Shown: piece after piece, positions 1-5,918 of the stretch | Numbering within the stretch: the stretch's first letter is position 1 | How the letters are laid out: the number at the start of each line of letters is the position of its first letter | NCBI GenBank assembly: GCA_022561095.1 | Contig: JADFRV010000061.1 | Span: 1-10,674, forward strand | DNA length: 10,674 nucleotides | From: Chloroflexota bacterium | GTDB taxonomy: Bacteria > Chloroflexota > Dehalococcoidia > SM23-28-2 > RBG-16-64-32 | Reading direction: 5' to 3' | The notes under the pieces: generated by a model | The model's database searches: none | Told to the model about the DNA's origin: nothing | The model's input: the letters and a program-made list of their open reading frames with translations, nothing else | Program-made: the position numbers and the translations under genes

Positions 1-429
1 TGATGAGCCGTAGAGAAGCGCCTGGGCCAGCACTCGTAAGGAGGCGGTGGCGATGAGCACCACCGCCAGGGTAAGCGTCAGCGCCAGCGCCAGCACCTGG
101 ACGGTGAACAGCCCCCGGAACAGGTCACGCACGTCGGCCAGGTGGGCGGTCTCGCGGGCGTTAAACAGCGTGTCCTCTTGGCCGTTGGTGTTGGTGACGA
201 CGATATGGAGGGGCCCAGGGTCGTTGGCCGTAAAGTAGGACAGCAGCTCACGGTTGGCGCGGAGAAGCTCGCTCTCCGGGATGCGCGAGACAGCGGCTGC
301 GTTATACTCGCGAACGGAGTAATCGTAGACGCGTACCTCAGAGGCGGCGAAACGGATGTTGGTCGCCACGAGGGTGACCGGCAGCGCCAAAACGAGTAGC
401 GCGAAGACTATAGTGCGAAAGAGGCCCAG
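1..429 (-). CDS. DUF1461/TIGR01906 integral membrane protein, 3'-truncated
   Basis: Reading the minus strand from 429 gives an open frame that runs off the window start (143 residues seen). It has an N-terminal membrane segment (TIVFALLVLALPVTLVAT), then an external segment with the family-like stretch PESELLRANRELLSYF, then LFNARETAHLADVRDLF. That last motif resembles the N-A/E-R-E-x-x-H-x-x-D-V-x-x-L-F signature I associate with DUF1461 (TIGR01906). A second membrane segment (VLALALTLTLAVVLIATASL) follows. The function of the family is unknown to me beyond being a multi-pass membrane protein. The start is odd: the frame opens after a stop near 503, and no ATG, GTG or TTG occurs before the first membrane helix. 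The CTG at 427-429 lies 9 bases after AGGAAGG, so I place the start there tentatively. It is divergent from mazG. The family call is fairly sure, the start is not. Confidence 0.75.
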   Translation of the reverse strand, partial: MGLFRTIVFALLVLALPVTLVATNIRFAASEVRVYDYSVREYNAAAVSRIPESELLRANRELLSYFTANDPGPLHIVVTNTNGQEDTLFNARETAHLADVRDLFRGLFTVQVLALALTLTLAVVLIATASLRVLAQALLYGSS

Positions 430-473
430 CGCGGCTTCCCTTCCTACTGTTCGCTGACCGAGTTGCTGATTTA

Positions 474-502
474 ATCGTGATACGGTAGGTTCGGTTTGTC
501 AA
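474..502 (-). promoter_or_regulatory. Sigma70-like promoter for the DUF1461 gene
   Basis: On the minus strand a perfect -35 box TTGACA (497-502) is separated by exactly 17 bases from CACGAT (474-479), which matches the -10 consensus at the second, fifth and sixth positions. A Shine-Dalgarno-like AGGAAGG and the start of the membrane-protein frame follow 30-50 bases downstream. The weak point is the -10 box. The -35 overlaps the TTG at 496 that could open a longer mazG frame. Confidence 0.45.
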
Positions 503-558
503 CGCCTTCGGCGACGGGTTATGATGCTTTGGCGAGAATTTTCGAAAGGGCGTTCCAA

Positions 559-1344
559 ATGAGACCGACGAAGAGAGAGATGCGTACGTTCAACGGGCTG
601 CGAAAGGTCGTGGCCACTCTTCGCGGGCCGGAGGGCTGCCCCTGGGACCGCGTCCAGACCCATCAGTCGCTGCGGCCGTTTCTGCTGGAGGAGGCGAGCG
701 AGGCGCTGGAGGCGCTGGACGAGGGCGACCCGGCGCAGCTGTGCGAGGAGCTGGGCGACCTGCTGCTTGAGGTGTTGCTGCACGTGCAGATCGCGGAGGA
801 GGCGGGCGAATTTGGGCTGGAGGACGTGGTCTACAGCGTGAACGACAAGCTGGTGCGTCGGCACCCTCACGTGTTCGCGGACGCCAAGGCGGAGACGCCG
901 GAGGCGGTGGTGGAGCAGTGGGAGGAGCTGAAGGGTGAGGAGCGGCGGGGACAGTCAGCGCTGACTGGGATACCCGGCACGCTACCTTCCCTGGCCTACG
1001 CCCAGGCGATGCAGAGACGCGCTCACCGCGCCGGCTTCGCCTGGGAGCGGATCGAGCAGGCATGGGAGGCGCTGGAGGAGGAGCTGGGCGAGCTAAGGGA
1101 GGCGGACACGCCCGAACAGCGCCGTGAGGAGGTTGGAGACGCGCTGTTCGCGCTGGCCGGGCTGGCAGGCTGGCTGGAGGTGGACGCCGAGGGGGCGCTG
1201 CGCTCCACCTGTCGCGGATTTCGGACGCTGTTTCAGCGACTGGAGGCTACGGTCAAGGAGGAGGGGCGCGAACTGCGAGAGATGCCGACCGAGGAGAAGC
1301 TGGCGCTGTGGCAAGAGGTGAAGGAGAAGCCCGACCACGAATGA
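559..1344 (+). CDS. mazG: MazG nucleoside triphosphate pyrophosphohydrolase
   Basis: Predicted 261-residue protein of the all-alpha NTP pyrophosphohydrolase family, which hydrolyses (d)NTPs to NMP plus pyrophosphate and removes damaged or surplus nucleotides in the cytoplasm. The first MazG domain (about residues 10-125) shows RGPEGCPWD (22-30), the metal-binding acidic pairs EEASE (44-48) and EELGD (63-67), and KLVRRHPHVF (97-106). The second domain (about 145-255) repeats the pattern with EEELGE (173-178) and EEVGD (190-194). The length matches two-domain E. coli-type MazG (about 263 residues). I chose ATG 559 because AAAGGG ends 8 bases upstream. The frame stays open to a TTG at 496, which would add 21 residues with no family resemblance and with a weak ribosome site. 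ATG 580 is a third option. A thioredoxin-fold gene follows 79 bases later on the same strand. The function call is secure, the start less so. Confidence 0.92.
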   Translation: MRPTKREMRTFNGLRKVVATLRGPEGCPWDRVQTHQSLRPFLLEEASEALEALDEGDPAQLCEELGDLLLEVLLHVQIAEEAGEFGLEDVVYSVNDKLVRRHPHVFADAKAETPEAVVEQWEELKGEERRGQSALTGIPGTLPSLAYAQAMQRRAHRAGFAWERIEQAWEALEEELGELREADTPEQRREEVGDALFALAGLAGWLEVDAEGALRSTCRGFRTLFQRLEATVKEEGRELREMPTEEKLALWQEVKEKPDHE

Positions 1345-1361
1345 GGGCTTGCGGCTGAGGT

Positions 1362-1390
1362 TTGTCGCGTTTGGAGAGCCGTGTTAATCT
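1362..1390 (+). promoter_or_regulatory. Possible weak promoter upstream of the thioredoxin-fold gene
   Basis: TTGTCG (1362-1367) and TAATCT (1385-1390) are 17 bases apart in the short gap between mazG and the next gene, with the ribosome site about 20 bases downstream. Both boxes are only partial matches, so co-transcription with mazG is equally possible. Confidence 0.22.
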
Positions 1391-1409
1391 GAGGAGACCA
1401 AACGCCTTA

Positions 1410-1417
1410 GGAAGGAG
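1410..1417 (+). promoter_or_regulatory. Strong ribosome binding site that fixes a TTG start
   Basis: GGAAGGAG sits 6 bases before the TTG at 1424-1426. This is the reason for accepting TTG as the start of the thioredoxin-fold gene rather than the in-frame ATG 17 codons further on, which has no comparable site. Confidence 0.7.
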
Positions 1418-1423
1418 CCAACG

Positions 1424-2002
1424 TTGACTCAACAGAAGGAGAGTGTCGTCACGCCTGAGCGGTTCATCAGCGGGATGACCTGGGAGCAGTACCTGGGACA
1501 CATCAAGCGCAACCAGGGGAAGTTCGAGTACAACCACAGCGAGACCGTGCTCACGGACGAGGACGTTGAGGCGTTTCGCTCGCTGGCGTCCGCGGCGGAC
1601 GGCGCGGCGAAGGTGCTGGCGCTGGGCGAGGACTGGTGCCCGGACGTGGTTCGGGGCCTGCCGGTGATGGCGCGCATCGCCGAGGCGGCGGGGATGGAGC
1701 TGCGCATCTTCCCCAGGGACGACAACATGGACATCATGAACGAGTTCCTCAACCAGGGAGAGCACCAGTCGATCCCAGTGTTTGTGTTCTACAGCAAGGA
1801 TCACCGCTACATCGCTCACTGGACCGAGCGGCCGGCGAAGGCCAACGCCGAGCTCGGAGAGATGCAGGCGATGTTCGAGGGGAAGGAGCAGGAAGAGAGA
1901 CGGACGCTGTACAACGAGTTTCAGCAGGGGCCGGTCTGGGCCTCCTGGCGGCAGGCGACTGTGCAGGAGCTGCGTGCGCTCCTCCAGGAGAAGACCGGCT
2001 AG
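1424..2002 (+). CDS. Thioredoxin-fold protein with single active-site cysteine (WCPD)
   Basis: Predicted 192-residue cytoplasmic protein. No signal peptide or membrane segment is visible. A beta strand (AAKVLALGE, 61-69) leads into WCPDVVRGLPVMARIAEAAG (71-90), the position of the redox CxxC motif in thioredoxins. Here only Cys72 is present, and the second cysteine position carries Val75. A later strand with SIPVFVFYSKD (116-126) supplies the expected cis-proline (Pro118). This resembles the Thioredoxin_9 (PF14595) type family, in which WCPD-type motifs occur. The C-terminal third (140-190) is charged and helical. With a single cysteine it cannot act as a classic dithiol reductase; a monothiol, peroxide-related or binding role is possible, but no substrate can be named. 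The TTG start is chosen from its strong ribosome site. A perfect-stem hairpin follows 28 bases after the stop. Confidence 0.8.
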   Translation: MTQQKESVVTPERFISGMTWEQYLGHIKRNQGKFEYNHSETVLTDEDVEAFRSLASAADGAAKVLALGEDWCPDVVRGLPVMARIAEAAGMELRIFPRDDNMDIMNEFLNQGEHQSIPVFVFYSKDHRYIAHWTERPAKANAELGEMQAMFEGKEQEERRTLYNEFQQGPVWASWRQATVQELRALLQEKTG

Positions 2003-2030
2003 TCTAGACGAAGGGCGAACGATATAAGGG

Positions 2031-2054
2031 GAGGCTCCGGGGTCCCGGAGCCTC
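2031..2054 (+). terminator. Hairpin terminator after the thioredoxin-fold gene
   Basis: GAGGCTCCGG and CCGGAGCCTC form a perfect 10-base-pair stem around the loop GGTC, 28 bases after the stop codon. It is followed by ACCTTT, a poor T-tract, so termination is likely but may be partial. Confidence 0.6.
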
Positions 2055-2118
2055 ACCTTTCGCGTACGGCGCTTTAGCAGTGCGGGCGGCACAGCGCGAA
2101 GGCGGCCGTCGCGACGAG

Positions 2119-2150
2119 GAGACCGCCAGTATCACTGGAGGTCCGGTCTC
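2119..2150. repeat. Two-tier hairpin
   Basis: Outer arms GAGACCG (2119-2125) and CGGTCTC (2144-2150) pair over 7 bases. Inside, CCAGT (2126-2130) and ACTGG (2134-2138) pair around the loop ATC, leaving AGGTC unpaired on the 3' side. The pairing is read directly from the sequence; any function is unknown. Confidence 0.4.
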
Positions 2151-2156
2151 TGAAAT

Positions 2157-2189
2157 GCGAAAGGCAGCCCGCCCCAGGCTGCCTTTCGC
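2157..2189. terminator. 13-base-pair hairpin, probably a terminator
   Basis: GCGAAAGGCAGCC (2157-2169) and GGCTGCCTTTCGC (2177-2189) are perfect reverse complements around a 7-base loop. The A-run on the left arm and T-run on the right arm lie inside the stem, and no clear T-tract follows. An 8-base-pair hairpin, TCTCGCTC/GAGCGAGA with loop TTAT, follows at 2194-2213. It is far from the nearest stop codon (155 bases), so a role as repeat or RNA element is possible too. Confidence 0.45.
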
Positions 2190-2414
2190 GCTATCTCGCT
2201 CTTATGAGCGAGACCAGAAGGAGGTCGCCCCTCTAATAGTCTGATTAACTTGCTGAGTAAAACGCCTCGTGTTGGGAAAGGTTAACGGAATTAGTAAAGC
2301 GTTATGGCGTTTTCTCAATGAACTTCACGCTGGCCGCGTGTGGCTCATAAGTATAGACGGGTGTAATGAGATATCGTTGCAAGTGAGCTGCCGAAGGGGT
2401 GGTTATAATGGTGC

Positions 2415-2421
2415 GGGAAGG
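2415..2421 (+). promoter_or_regulatory. Ribosome binding site deciding the archease start
   Basis: GGGAAGG ends 7 bases before ATG 2429-2431. An upstream in-frame ATG (2408) also has AAGGGG 8 bases before it, and a GTG lies at 2399, so the choice of 2429 rests on this site and on family N-terminus length. Confidence 0.5.
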
Positions 2422-2428
2422 CCCCTTC

Positions 2429-2851
2429 ATGCCACGCCCTCCGTTCGAGATCCTGGAGCACACCGCCGATGTGGGCATCGTGGCGCATGGGGGCAGCCTG
2501 GCTGAGCTGTTCGCCAACGCCGCCACCGGCATGTTCGCCATCATGGCGGAGTTGGAAGGCGTACGCCAAACGGAGGAGCGTCAAATCCAGGTCGAGGGGC
2601 GAGACCACGAGGGGCTGATGGTGCGCTGGCTTACGGAGCTGCTGTACTACCTGGACGCGGAGGAGCTACTGTTCTCTCGGTTCGTCGTGGAGGAGGTAAG
2701 CGAGACGCGCCTGCGGGCGCGGGCGTTCGGCGAGCGGATAGACCCTGAGCGCCACCGGCTGCACTTCGGTGTGAAGGCGGTGACGCGTCATATGCTGGAG
2801 GTGGCCCAGGAGGAGGACGACTACCGGGCGCAGGTGCTGTTCGACATATAG
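2429..2851 (+). CDS. Archease, activator of RNA ligase RtcB
   Basis: Predicted 140-residue cytoplasmic protein. Archease is a small metal-binding protein that stimulates guanylation and multiple turnover of the RtcB RNA ligase. The N-terminus FEILEHTADVGIVAHGGSLAELFANAATGMFAIM (6-39) is the archease signature, with the conserved HTAD Asp at 14. The middle part LMVRWLTELLYYLDAEELLFSRF (63-85) is the usual helix. The C-terminal KAVTRHMLEV (116-125) and the terminal LFDI, with Asp139, match family positions thought to bind metal. Length is typical (about 140). It starts a two-gene operon: rtcB begins 26 bases after its stop. This adjacency makes the functional assignment very strong. Alternative starts at 2399 and 2408 would add 10 or 7 residues with no family match. 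Confidence 0.93.
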   Translation: MPRPPFEILEHTADVGIVAHGGSLAELFANAATGMFAIMAELEGVRQTEERQIQVEGRDHEGLMVRWLTELLYYLDAEELLFSRFVVEEVSETRLRARAFGERIDPERHRLHFGVKAVTRHMLEVAQEEDDYRAQVLFDI

Positions 2852-2877
2852 CGCCCTGACCGACGAGGTGATAGGCG

Positions 2878-4341
2878 ATGGCCGTTAAGTGGAGAGAGAC
2901 GCTAGAGAAGATAGACGACCAGCGCTGGCTGCTGCCCAAAAAGTACAAGCCCGGGATGAGGGTGCCGGGGCTTGTGTTCGCGTCGGAAGAGATGCTGGGG
3001 GTGATCGGCCAGGACGAGGCGCTGGAGCAGGTGGCGAACGTCGCCTTCCTGCCCGGCATCGTCAACTATTCCATGGCTATGCCGGACATTCACTGGGGCT
3101 ACGGCTTCCCCATCGGCGGGGTGGCGGCGATGCGGGTGGAGGACGGCGTCGTCTCCCCCGGCGGCGTCGGCTTCGACATCAACTGCGGCACGCGGGTGAT
3201 GCGCACCAGCCTGAGAGAGGATGAGGTACGGCCGCACCTGAAGGAGCTGGTGAACCAGATCTTCCGCGACATCCCCGCCGGCCTCGGCGGTTCGGGTCTG
3301 GTGACGGTCTCGATGAAGGAGATCGACGAGGTGATGATGCAGGGGGTGGGGTGGGCGCTGGAGCAGGGCTACGCCTGGCCTGAGGACGTTGATGCGGTGG
3401 AGGGCGGGGGTGCGCTCAAGGGCGCGAACACGGATAAGGTGAGCAAGCGCGCCAAGCAGCGGGGGGCGCCCCAGCTAGGCACTTTAGGCTCAGGCAACCA
3501 CTTCCTGGAGATACAGGTCATCGATGAGGTGTACGACGGCGAGAAGGCTGAGACGATGGGCATCGACGGGCCGGGTCAGGTGATGGTGTTCATCCACTGC
3601 GGCTCGCGGGGACTGGGTCACCAGACCTGCCAGGACTACCTAGACGTGATGGAGGAAGCGGCCTCGAAGTACAAGATCCAGCTACCGGACAAGCAGCTCG
3701 CGTGCGCGCCTATCGGCTCTAAGGAGGGGCAGGACTACCTGGGGGCGATGACGGCGGCGGCCAACTTCGCGTTCTGCAACCGGCAGCTGATCACCCACTG
3801 GACGCGCCAGGCGTTCCAGCGGGTGCTGGGTCGCGACGCCCGCGAGGAGCTGGGCATGCACCTGGTGTACGACGTGGCGCACAACATCGCGAAGATCGAG
3901 CAGCACCGGGTGAACGGGAAAGAGATGACGGTGTGCGTGCATCGCAAGGGGGCGACGCGGGCGTTCCCGCCCGGGCATCCAGACGTGCCCAGGCGGTATC
4001 AGCAAACCGGGCAGCCGGTGCTGGTGCCCGGCGATATGGCGCGCTACTCCTACATCTGCGCCGGCACGGAGCAGGCGATGAGCGAGACGTGGGGCTCCAG
4101 CTGCCACGGGGCGGGGCGGACGCAGAGCCGTCACGCGGCGAAGCGGATGCTGAAGGGGGTGGACGTGGCGCAGCGTCTGGCCCAACGAGGCATCTACGTA
4201 CGGGCGCAGAACCGGGGTCTGCTGGCGGAGGAGGCGAGCGAGGCGTACAAGGACGTAGCGGATGTGGTGGACGTGCTGGACGAGGCGGGCATAGCGGGCA
4301 AGGTGTGCCGCATGCGGCCGATGGGCGTGATCAAAGGTTAG
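2878..4341 (+). CDS. rtcB: RtcB, GTP-dependent 3'-5' RNA ligase
   Basis: Predicted 487-residue full-length RtcB. The enzyme seals RNA ends carrying 2',3'-cyclic phosphate or 3'-phosphate to 5'-OH ends, using GTP and Mn2+, through a GMP-histidine intermediate; it acts in tRNA splicing or RNA repair. All catalytic landmarks are visible: Asp100 and Cys103 in GVGFDINCGTR, His208 in LGSGNHFLE, His240 in HCGSRGLGH, His335 in YDVAHNIAK, and His410 in SCHGAGRTQSR, the expected guanylated residue. These match the known P. horikoshii RtcB metal and GMP ligands in order and spacing. The N-terminal RVPGLVFASEEM and C-terminal RPMGVIKG are also typical. ATG 2878 has GAGGTGA upstream at good spacing. The product should depend on archease encoded just upstream. 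No RtcA cyclase and no sigma54 RtcR-type activator is visible nearby. The gene is intact. Confidence 0.97.
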   Translation: MAVKWRETLEKIDDQRWLLPKKYKPGMRVPGLVFASEEMLGVIGQDEALEQVANVAFLPGIVNYSMAMPDIHWGYGFPIGGVAAMRVEDGVVSPGGVGFDINCGTRVMRTSLREDEVRPHLKELVNQIFRDIPAGLGGSGLVTVSMKEIDEVMMQGVGWALEQGYAWPEDVDAVEGGGALKGANTDKVSKRAKQRGAPQLGTLGSGNHFLEIQVIDEVYDGEKAETMGIDGPGQVMVFIHCGSRGLGHQTCQDYLDVMEEAASKYKIQLPDKQLACAPIGSKEGQDYLGAMTAAANFAFCNRQLITHWTRQAFQRVLGRDAREELGMHLVYDVAHNIAKIEQHRVNGKEMTVCVHRKGATRAFPPGHPDVPRRYQQTGQPVLVPGDMARYSYICAGTEQAMSETWGSSCHGAGRTQSRHAAKRMLKGVDVAQRLAQRGIYVRAQNRGLLAEEASEAYKDVADVVDVLDEAGIAGKVCRMRPMGVIKG

Positions 4342-4394
4342 GCGCGCCTTAAGGACGCGGCGCTACAACGCGACCGCCGTGGGGGCGCTAGACG

Positions 4395-4431
4395 CTAGGA
4401 CTCTGCCCCCGCCTTCAGGCGGGGGTCCTAG
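4395..4431. terminator. Terminator between convergent rtcB and the 105-residue gene
   Basis: CCCCCGCC (4406-4413) and GGCGGGGG (4418-4425) pair perfectly around the loop TTCA. Outer arms CTAGGA (4395-4400) and TCCTAG (4426-4431) add 6 more pairs, with five bases bulged on the left. TTTCTCCCT follows. It lies 54 bases after the rtcB stop and 49 bases before the end of the opposing gene, so it could serve both directions. On the minus strand the loop reads TGAA, as in the hairpins at 6494-6585. Confidence 0.7.
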
Positions 4432-4479
4432 TTTCTCCCTGCCGCCGACCGGGGTAGCCCCAATCTGGAGGCGGCGCGC

Positions 4480-4797
4480 TTACTGCTGGGGCAGGAAGGG
4501 CATCACCTTCTGTGCCTCGAGCAGGTATATGTCCTCGGCGATGTTGAGACCGAGGCCGAATACCTTGGCGCCAGCGACCTGAACCGCCGGGTCGGTCAGG
4601 ATCCTGTCGGCAACAGCGTAGCTGTCCGGCTCGCCGATGACTACGAACCCGCCGTTACCGATGTACCAGCGGACGCTGCCGGCACCGGGCACTTTGCTCA
4701 CCGCAGCCACGAACTCGTTCATCGCGTTGATGCCCGCCGTTGGCGGCGTATCGGCCGGCGCATTCCCTGTAGCGCGCAGGGTTGTCAGGCGAATCAT
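4480..4797 (-). CDS. Small hypothetical protein, 105 residues, family not recognised
   Basis: I do not recognise a family. The protein is soluble, without signal peptide or transmembrane helix. A first strand (MIRLTTLRAT) is followed by a helix (about 22-36, GINAMNEFVAAVSKVPGAG). A two-strand stretch SVRWYIGNGGFVVIGEPDSY (41-60) follows, then a helix and a C-terminal segment NIAEDIYLLEAQKVMPFLPQ. This alternating pattern and size would suit a ferredoxin-like alpha/beta fold such as dimeric alpha-beta barrel proteins, but that is only inference. Reality of the gene is well supported: GGAAGGAG lies 5 bases before ATG 4797, and a near-consensus promoter is at 4838-4866. It is downstream of mscS on the same strand but has its own promoter, so it is probably a separate transcription unit. 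It ends facing the rtcB terminator. Confidence 0.78.
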   Translation of the reverse strand: MIRLTTLRATGNAPADTPPTAGINAMNEFVAAVSKVPGAGSVRWYIGNGGFVVIGEPDSYAVADRILTDPAVQVAGAKVFGLGLNIAEDIYLLEAQKVMPFLPQQ

Positions 4798-4837
4798 GTG
4801 ATCTCCTTCCAGCTATGGGGACGTATAGAACGCGCGA

Positions 4838-4866
4838 ATTGTAGCACCATTGCGATAAGCCGTCAA
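4838..4866 (-). promoter_or_regulatory. Sigma70 promoter of the 105-residue gene
   Basis: On the minus strand TTGACG (4861-4866) is followed after exactly 17 bases by TACAAT (4838-4843), each one mismatch from consensus. The predicted transcription start is near 4831, giving a leader of roughly 34 bases with the ribosome site GGAAGGAG (4803-4810) near its end. This is the best promoter in the window. Confidence 0.75.
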
Positions 4867-4878
4867 CCGCCGGCCTCG

Positions 4879-5772
4879 CTACTCCTCGCTCTTGCTCTCC
4901 GGGATGTCTGTAGCCTTGGCGCCGCGGGTGACGATCACACGATGGGGGTACGGTATCTCTATGCCTTCGTCGTCGAACGCCTTCTTGATGCGCTTGCGGA
5001 GCTCGCCCATGACCTCCCACTGCTTGATCGGCTTCGTATCGCCGACGACCTTGATGTCGATGCCGGAGTCGCCCAGGTTGTCCACGCGCAGCGACTTGGG
5101 CGGGGAGATGATAGCGGGCGCCCATTTCGGGTCGGCGGCCATCTCTTCGCCCACGCGGTCGATGACCCGCATGACGTGGTCGAGGTCCTCGCTGTAGGAG
5201 ACGCCGACGTTGAGGTTGACGCGGGAGTACTCCTGGGTGAAGTTGGAGGCGACGGCGATCTCCCCGTTGGGGATGTAGTGGACGATGCCGTCCAGATCGC
5301 GCAGGACGGTGCGTCGTATCCCCACGTCCTCGACGAGGCCGGAGATGCCGGCCACGGTCACCACGTCGCCCTTGGAGTACTGGTTGTCCAGGAGGATGAA
5401 CAGGCCGCTGATGACGTCCTTGACCAGGCTCTGGGCGCCGAAGCCGACGGCGAGGCCCAGGATGCCGACACCGGCCAGCAGGGGGCCGATGCTGATGCCG
5501 GCCAGGGGCATGAGGGTGAGGAGGGTCACAAGGACGATTATCACGCGTCCGCCGGCGGTGAAGACCGATGAGAGGGTGTCCACCCTCTGCTGGATCTCCT
5601 CGTCATCCCGCCCTTTCATCTGCCGCTCCACGGTGAGCCGCAGGGCGCGGGGGATGAGGCGGTGGAGGGCGTAATCTAGAGCGACGGCCACACCAACGAT
5701 GGCGGCGATGCGGACGCCGTCGCCGGTCAGCCAGTCGGTGAAGTCGTCGCCGGTGATGAGGTACGGGAGCAT
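4879..5772 (-). CDS. MscS-family small-conductance mechanosensitive channel
   Basis: Predicted 297-residue inner-membrane channel that opens under membrane tension and releases solutes during osmotic downshock. Three membrane segments are visible: about residues 20-40 (VRIAAIVGVAVALDYALHRL), 73-93 (GGRVIIVLVTLLTLMPLAGI) and the pore helix 97-127. The pore helix carries the Gly/Ala-rich packing pattern GVGILGLAVGFGAQSLVKDVISGLF typical of MscS TM3. Next come the beta domain (about 130-195; YSKGDVVTVAGISGLVEDV, PNGEIAVASN) and the cytoplasmic alpha/beta domain ending in IEIPYPHRVI (about 270-280). Three helices and this length match E. coli MscS (286 residues). ATG 5772 has AGGAGG 9 bases upstream; between them lies the palindrome GAGGGTACCCTC (5774-5785), which could partly mask the site. 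A weak promoter option upstream is TTGCCT/TAGCCT at 17-base spacing. It is divergent from the methyltransferase gene. Confidence 0.93.
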   Translation of the reverse strand: MLPYLITGDDFTDWLTGDGVRIAAIVGVAVALDYALHRLIPRALRLTVERQMKGRDDEEIQQRVDTLSSVFTAGGRVIIVLVTLLTLMPLAGISIGPLLAGVGILGLAVGFGAQSLVKDVISGLFILLDNQYSKGDVVTVAGISGLVEDVGIRRTVLRDLDGIVHYIPNGEIAVASNFTQEYSRVNLNVGVSYSEDLDHVMRVIDRVGEEMAADPKWAPAIISPPKSLRVDNLGDSGIDIKVVGDTKPIKQWEVMGELRKRIKKAFDDEGIEIPYPHRVIVTRGAKATDIPESKSEE

Positions 5773-5773
5773 T

Positions 5774-5785
5774 GAGGGTACCCTC
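5774..5785. repeat. 12-base palindrome at the mscS ribosome site
   Basis: GAGGGTACCCTC is a perfect palindrome lying between the mscS start codon and overlapping the 3' part of its Shine-Dalgarno complement. It may be chance, an operator, or a structure that tunes initiation. Confidence 0.3.
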
Positions 5786-5852
5786 CTTTCGGTGAGCGGG
5801 TCGCGTCTAGGCTAGCGGAAGGGGGCAGCGGAGGCAAGGGTGAGGCGTAGAG

Positions 5853-5881
5853 TTGCGACCGCGTAGGGCCAGACCTATACT
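5853..5881 (+). promoter_or_regulatory. Sigma70-like promoter of the methyltransferase gene
   Basis: TTGCGA (5853-5858) and TATACT (5876-5881) are separated by exactly 17 bases. The predicted start of transcription near 5888 leaves a leader of about 31 bases before GTG 5919. The TTG inside the -35 box opens a longer frame in phase with the gene; the promoter argues against that being the translation start. Confidence 0.6.
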
Positions 5882-5918
5882 GCTAGCACCTGTCATCAGA
5901 ATCAAACGAGGGGGCTCC

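Larger units (their letters stand above)
2003..2428. other. Structured intergenic region upstream of archease-rtcB
   Basis: This 426-base gap holds no convincing gene. The left half (2031-2213) carries four successive hairpin-forming segments: 2031-2054; a nested one at 2056-2102, where GCGCT/AGCGC encloses GTGC/GCAC and an alternative outer pairing uses CCTTTCGCG/CGCGAAGG; 2119-2150, where GAGACCG/CGGTCTC encloses CCAGT/ACTGG; and 2157-2189 with 2194-2213. The right half (2230-2400) is clearly less GC-rich. It contains AAAACGCC (2259-2266) and its inverted copy GGCGTTTT (2306-2313), and a TATAAT at 2404-2409 that has no -35 partner at usual spacing. A weak pair TTGGGA (2272-2277)/TAAAGC (2295-2300) with 17-base spacing is another promoter option. 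It could be a terminator cluster followed by the leader of the RNA-repair operon. Confidence 0.5.

Noticed and set aside
1253..2092. Minus-strand frame of 279 codons opposite the thioredoxin-fold gene
   Set aside because: Arg/Leu/Pro-rich shadow with no motifs; the plus-strand gene has a strong ribosome site and a thioredoxin-like active-site region.
2404..2409. TATAAT as the -10 box of the archease operon
   Set aside because: No acceptable -35 lies 16-18 bases upstream, and a start of transcription from it would fall inside the ribosome site, so it is only noted as a possibility.
2269..2505. Plus-strand open frame of 78 codons overlapping the archease start
   Set aside because: Its second half overlaps archease in another frame, it has no family resemblance and no ribosome site, and it covers the structured leader.
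4798..5571. Plus-strand frame of 257 codons opposite mscS
   Set aside because: Low-complexity Asp/Val/Ala-rich antisense shadow; it starts within the promoter and ribosome site of the 105-residue gene.
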